Shown here: one piece after another, positions 58,901 through 64,000 of the stretch
Layout of the letters: each line of letters opens with the position of its first letter
How positions within the stretch are numbered: position 1 is the first letter of the stretch
DNA from: Dryas octopetala
Lineage: Eukaryota > Streptophyta > Magnoliopsida > Rosales > Rosaceae
DNA: 64,000 bases
Assembly (NCBI GenBank): GCA_963921425.1
Contig: OY992839.1
Coordinates: forward strand, 4,528,501 to 4,592,500
Reading direction: 5' to 3'
Made by a program: the position numbers and the translations under genes
The notes under the pieces: generated by a model
What the model was told of the DNA's origin: nothing
Database searches by the model: none
What the model saw: the letters and a program-made list of their open reading frames with translations, nothing else

Positions 58901-61900
58901 TTGATCCAAGCACTGCCTTGGGGGGATTCTCTGGAAACAACTATTCAGAGGTAACATTGTAATCCTTTTCACAGATATCTGTCTATATACTAATTCTATG
59001 TCATCTTTGAATTTCAGGCTTCTGCATTCATTGTCACCTACCCAGTTAATAATGCAGTTGATGATGTAGGAAATGAGAACGGGAAGGCACTGGCTTGGGA
59101 GAAGGCTTTTATTCAGTTAGCAAAGGTTTGAGTGCTGCATATCCATCCATTGCATTGTTTTTGTTAATGACATGTAATGCTTGTCTGTGGGAATTTCAGA
59201 TTGGATGCAATCCTCAATGTAAATAGCATCTAGATAATTTTTTTCATTTATTTCATTGACCTCCTGGTGTCTTTATATCCATCTTCATCTCATGCCAGTA
59301 CGTATTTGCTGCATCTTCACATTGTTGTTATAAAGAGGAAGACTGCTGTGCAACTACCATAGAAATATTAATGTGTAGATTGATATATTTTCGGAGTGAA
59401 ACAGAAATCTAGACAAGCAGATCCATCACGGGTAACCATTTGAACAGTCTGTTTATGGAAATTAGGCCTGCACTGGCTGTGGATGTTGGAGAGCCTTGGG
59501 CATTATCTTTACCTTAGAATAATGCAGGACATTACCTTCTATTTGATTTGATTTGATTTTAGTAGGTGGGGTGTTGGGGAGGGGCATGATTGGGAGGATG
59601 GTTATAGTTTGTGTGTAGAAATGCTAATAAGTTGACGGTTTCTGGATTCCAGTTGAGATATTCCAACAGCTCTTCTATGCAAATGCTACTTATTGAAGGA
59701 GGTGTGACAGGGGGAATGGAGAAGATTCCAACCAAAAGAAAACAACAAATACAAGGGATATTGCATCATTTTATGACTCAGAAGCTAGCATCTTACCTAG
59801 AAATTCATCCTCAAAATTCAGCAGTTAGGTTCCAAGGGCAAGGACCTTCGGTTGGGAAAAATTCAAATCAATCTCTAGAGTGTTCTCAAGTAACCTGTCG
59901 TACTCATCTTACTTCTTGGAAAAGAAAACATGATGTCTCCTTACTGATTTCCCCATAACTTTGTGTATTATCCAAGTAATAAATAAGTCTTGGGATCTGC
60001 ATCTGGATGTAGGCTGTTCAATTTCTTCATCTGCTGTTGGGTAGGAACCCGAAAATTGAAGGTGTATCTGCATTTGATAATATATGAAACTTTCTCCTCT
60101 TAACATTCTTTTCATGTATTACAATTCATTTAGTGTTCTCAGTTTCATTGCTTCACAATTTTCATGCTTCTTTATACATGGTCATCCTAAATTGCATGCC
60201 TGATGAATTTTTATTGAGAAAAGGAGGAGGCCCTCTCAAAGCAATATATATTTGGCCTGTTTTGTGTTTGTGGTCTTACATTTGTTAGTGCAAGTATGCC
60301 CGTGGATTAAAAGGAAAAAAAAAAAAAAAAAACCTTGAATTAGTCAATATTGGATAAAAAAAGTCAATGTTGCTTTTCTTAGAATGATACTTGCGTATTG
60401 AGATCTGAAGCAATTGTGTTGACAGGAGGAACTATTGCCAATGGTTCTGTCCCGGAATCTCACTCTCTCATTTTCGGCTGAAAGCTCAATTGAGGAAGAA
60501 CTAAAAAGAGAAAGTACTGCAGATGTTATAACCATAGTAGTAAGTCTGAGTCTTGGATGTCTTCATGTTACTCAAGTAACCTGTTGCAGATAAATTTCAT
60601 CATGCCATTACCCTCATGAGAAAAATAAATATAATATATATACTTGTTGCTGAACATTTTACTGAAATAAATGACTGTTTCTTAATCATTCTTCTTGTCG
60701 TACTTCATAACAGGTAAGCTATCTGGTAATGTTTGTTTATATATCTCTGACCTTGGGAGATGCACCTCAGTTATCTTCTTTTTACCTTTCGTCCAAGGTG
60801 CAATTTCATCCTTGGCTTAAGTAGTCGTCTATTTTTGATGTCCATGTGGCATATATGCCAAATTTTTGGCATTGATGAAGTTCTCAGAAACGCTACTCAT
60901 TTTTGGATCTAATGACTTGTAGGTCCTGCTTGGTTTGTCAGGAGTCATACTTGTCATGCTTTCTGTCCTTGGATCTGTTGGATTTTTCAGTGCTGTTGGA
61001 GTTAAATCTACATTAATCATAATGGAAGTCATTCCTTTCCTTGTTCTGGCTGTAAGTTTTTTTCTTCCCCCCTTATCTAAGTACTATGGGTGTCAGTTTT
61101 GAGTTATTAATGTCCTGTTATGGAATCTCTGTTCTATATTGATCTTAGGCCTTGTTCATGTAGAGATAATATATACTGAATCCTGTTTTTTTTTGTTTTT
61201 TTTTTTTTTTTGTTTCTAACACTCTCACCTCACCATATGACATGCCTGAGAAGTTCTCTTTCCATTGACACTGGTTAGAGACCCTGATGCAAAATGACAC
61301 TGATTAGATACTTGAGTGATAATAGGGCAGTAATGTATGTGTAGTAACAGTGTAATGCAACACATTACTAATTAATTGCTTTTTGCCACTCTTGGGCTAT
61401 CTATAGAATGTCTTATATCCCTTGTTGTAATTACGACCACTTTATATTGGTGACTCTAGCACAAGAGAAACTGGAAAGAAGAAAAATAAACATGGTAAGA
61501 GTTATACAACTCTTTTTGGGCCTTGCACATTTGGGACTTAATTTAGGTTTTTTATTTTCTTGGTGGCTTGAGAAAGCTTTCTTCGTTCTTTTGTCTTCTA
61601 TGCCTGATTCTCTCTTCTTCTTTTTTCTATTCCGTTTTCATTTTTCAGAGCTTTGCATTTTTTGTCCCAATCCTAAATGATATTTTATCCACTCTTTGTT
61701 GTTCAAGCTACCTAATAGTGTCCACTTTCACCCTCCCTTCCTCATGTTCAATCACGACCTCTTTCAAAAGGAGAACAGATTTCTTGATGTTCCGTGATCT
61801 TTTGCTGAATTTTCCCAACTTTTTTCCTCCCCATGCCGGACCTCTCTTATGTGCTTTTCTTTGTGAGATATGATATTAGAATTGGTTCTCTTTTTGGTTC

Positions 61901-64000
61901 CTGAAATCAGGTTGGTGTAGATAACATGTGTATATTGGTACATGCGGTGAAACGGCAATCACTGGAGTTACCTTTAGAAAGACGAATCAGTAATGCGCTG
62001 GTTGAAGTTGGGCCATCCATAACACTTGCTAGTTTGTCTGAGGTTCTGGCATTTGCTGTTGGAAGTTTCATTCCTATGCCGGCTTGCCGTGTCTTCTCCA
62101 TGTTTGCAGGTAAAAAAATTCTCCTATATCCTAAAAGTTATTTTAGAATTTTAGTTCCATTAGTACATTGATGTATCTACTTTTTGTTTTGTAGCTCTTG
62201 CTGTTCTGCTGGACTTCTTTCTGCAAGTTACTGCCTTTGTTGCATTGATATATTTTGACTTTTTGAGAGCTGAGGATAACAGGGTTGATTGTTTTCCATG
62301 CATAAAAGTCTCTTCGTCTATTATGGAAACTAGTGAAGGTATATTGGCGTGTTGTCATTGTTGTGTGTGGGTGGAGGTTGCTTTGCCTTTCTAGTATAGT
62401 GTCGATCTTAATTTATCTACCTTTTTTTATCATGTTCTACATTTTCTTTTCCTTTTTCAAATTGGTGTTAGTTCTGATCAAGTCATAATATAAGGTGTAG
62501 GAATCTCTTATAGAAGAGATGGATTGCTGACCCGCTATATGAAGGTAACATTTTCTTTTCTTTATTTCTGGGTTTTCTTATGGGGATATTGTGTTATGAG
62601 CCATCATCTTAGATTTACATATTTATTATTTTTTTTATAAGAAACCGTAATTTTATTGAAGAAATAAAAGAAGAGTACAAAATAAGATCAACAAGAGGTC
62701 CATCCAAAACTACAAAAAACAAGAACATCCAATGAAAAATAACAACAAACCAAACACCAAAAGGCAAACAAGGCCAAACTAAACAGAGTAAACCACACCC
62801 CTAATACTAAAAAGCAGTCCAATCCAGAAGGATCAATCTAAGGTGGAGATGCTTAAAATGTTTAGACATGGAGGGCCAAAGGGAAACCAAAGATCTGATT
62901 CTGTCCCAAAGTGAAGTCACCTCTTCTCTGTCGTAAAAATTTCTTCTATTTCTTTCCCACCACACTACTCAAAAAGAGGCCAAAACAGCACAATTCCACA
63001 AAGTGATAGTTCACTTGTTAACTTCACCACCCAAAAAGAAATCATTCAGCAAAGAGTTAACGGTTCCTTGGAACCAGACAATCCAGGCGAAATACTGAAG
63101 TTCTGTCCAAATCTGAAACAATGCTGTTTATTATGTGAAAATCATTATTTTGTCCTATGTTTGGAGATTTTGACAATGGGTGATATTTTCTTTAGAGAAG
63201 TAAACTAATAATCATATATGTTCTCCTTCCTTTTCTTCTTATTCTTCGAAAAATAAAAGAATAAATTGATCTTGGCTTTATTGTAGGAAGTACATGCACG
63301 AATTCTTGGATTTTGGGTGGTTAAAATGATCGTCATTGCTGTCTTTGCTGCTTTTACCTTGGCAAGCATTGTAAGTTGCTTATGATTTACTTAACACGTA
63401 CTGATGCTTATATCTAGAGTTTATTTCTTTTATTTTATCTAGATTACCTAACATAAACCTTATACATGATTTTGATCCTTATAGGCATTATGTACTAGAA
63501 TTGAAGCCGGTTTGGAACAGCAGATTGTCCTTCCCCGGGACTCTTATCTTCAGGTCTCCAATATTTTTGTGGAATCTTCTTACCATAAAATTCTGACTTA
63601 TTGTCCTAATTTATCATTTAAATCTTCTGTGTTTTAGGGGTATTTCAATAATGTCTCAGAGCATCTAAGGATTGGACCACCACTATATTTTGTTGTCAAG
63701 GATTACAACTACAGGTATCTGTGTAGTCTCCATTCTGCTTTGATCTTAAATTTTCAAGTTCTATATTATATTCTGGATTATTCCCAAACTTGGAGAGTTT
63801 TCTATCCAATGCATGAGAGACAATATAAAAAAGGGAACATAAAATTTGGACATTATTCCACGCTATGATTAACAGTGGATTGTTCCTTTCTTTCATACAA
63901 TAAAGTTTACGTTTCTTATAAATAAAAAATATTAACAATTGTTGTTGCCTGGTTGTCTCAGCTCAGAATCAAGACATACAAACCAGTTATGCTCCATCAG
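52930..64000 (+). CDS. NPC1: NPC1-type intracellular sterol transporter, 3' end outside window
   Basis: I trace 26 exons from the ATG at 52930 (MGSFLGFVAAFSLLQVIFFA, signal peptide) to the right edge. Examples are 52930-52974, 53372-53454, 53760-53859, 53973-54080, 54246-54362, 54947-55097, 55515-55759, 55999-56190, 60923-61051, 61911-62109, 63287-63370, 63638-63714 and 63962 to the edge. All phases join. The N-terminal sterol-binding domain has EEYCAMYDICGERSDGKVLN, VCCTEVQFETL, GCPACLRNFLNLFCELSCSP and LGCSCGDCPSSPVC. A transmembrane segment follows (CIEFSVAILYILLVSAFFGW). The middle luminal domain starts at KLWVGHGSKAAEEKQFFDSH. The sterol-sensing domain region contains SYLVMFVYISLTLGDAP, GVILVMLSVLGSVGFFSAVG and AVGVDNMCILVHAVKRQ. 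NPC1 moves sterols across late-endosomal or vacuolar membranes; Arabidopsis homologs affect sphingolipid balance. Intron 1 has a GC donor. The C-terminal luminal domain and last helices lie outside. Confidence 0.96.
62629..63120 (-). mobile_element. 3' fragment of a non-LTR retrotransposon (LINE) in an NPC1 intron
   Basis: Between exons 62495-62544 and 63287-63370, the minus strand encodes a broken reverse-transcriptase C-terminal tail: LWNCAVLASF-stop-VVWWERNRRNFYDREE, then SLWDRIRSLVSLWPSMSKHF and LILLDWTAF-stop. This WWERNRRxF...LWDRI...SLW pattern is the usual end of plant LINE-type polyproteins. Downstream on that strand is a short UTR with AATAAAATTACGGTTTCTTA, ending in an A tract that appears as the T run at 62629-62637. 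It is inserted antisense to NPC1, 5'-truncated and inactive. Confidence 0.75.

Noticed and set aside
1-64000. CRISPR arrays, operon structure, prophage or other bacterial systems
   Set aside because: The window is plant nuclear DNA with spliced genes; the short direct repeats seen are tandem duplications or microsatellites without spacer structure.

Overview
The window looks like nuclear DNA of a eudicot plant. It is AT-rich, with GT-AG introns, poly-purine and (CT)n/(TA)n tracts, several non-autonomous transposons, and genes whose products belong to plant families (EXORDIUM-like, GAUT, RLCK-VII kinase, PPR, type 4 metallothionein, TPLATE-complex EH protein). A rosid is likely and Rosaceae is possible, but the sequence does not prove it. 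I joined exons by hand from splice signals and reading phase. Each spliced gene closes with consistent phase from end to end, except that the first and last genes are cut by the window edges.

Layout, left to right. (1) 188-7044 minus: EH1/Pan1-like endocytic protein, 3' end off the left edge. (2) 7045-12904: intergenic, with MITE-like repeats. (3) 12905-13972 plus: intronless EXORDIUM-like gene (EXL5 type). (4) 13973-18548: intergenic. (5) 18549-19182 plus: two-exon seed-type (Ec/type 4) metallothionein. (6) 20128-22296 minus: TANGO2/NRDE-family protein. (7) 22304-23212 minus: broken purple acid phosphatase N-terminal region that ends 7 bp before the TANGO2 ATG. (8) 23213-25625: intergenic with an LTR-like segment. 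(9) 25626-26220 minus: divergent small-subunit ribosomal protein uS10 (RPS20). (10) 26221-30336: intergenic with a SINE-like element and an 872-bp fold-back element. (11) 30337-35868 plus: bromodomain protein of the BRD1/BRD2 SWI/SNF type. (12) 38902-41675 plus: RLCK-VII kinase (PIX13/Kin3 type). (13) 43041-47689 plus: GAUT3-type glycosyltransferase. (14) 48362-50623 plus: intronless PPR protein (At2g17210 type). (15) 51092-51965: TIR element with an 8-bp target duplication. (16) 52930-64000 plus: NPC1-type sterol transporter, 3' end off the right edge, with a LINE remnant in one intron.

These are independent housekeeping and developmental genes, not an operon or gene cluster with one function. 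As far as I recall Arabidopsis gene order, the window interleaves three paralogous segments: chr 1 near At1g20670-20760 (bromodomain, TANGO2-like, EH1), chr 2 At2g17210-17230 (PPR, Kin3/PIX13, EXL5) and chr 4 At4g38270-38350 (GAUT3, NPC1). I see no undescribed multi-gene system. The most notable things are the phosphatase relic forming the region just upstream of TANGO2, the long fold-back element, the divergent uS10 copy, the 99-bp coding minisatellite in the EH protein, and a GC-AG first intron in NPC1.
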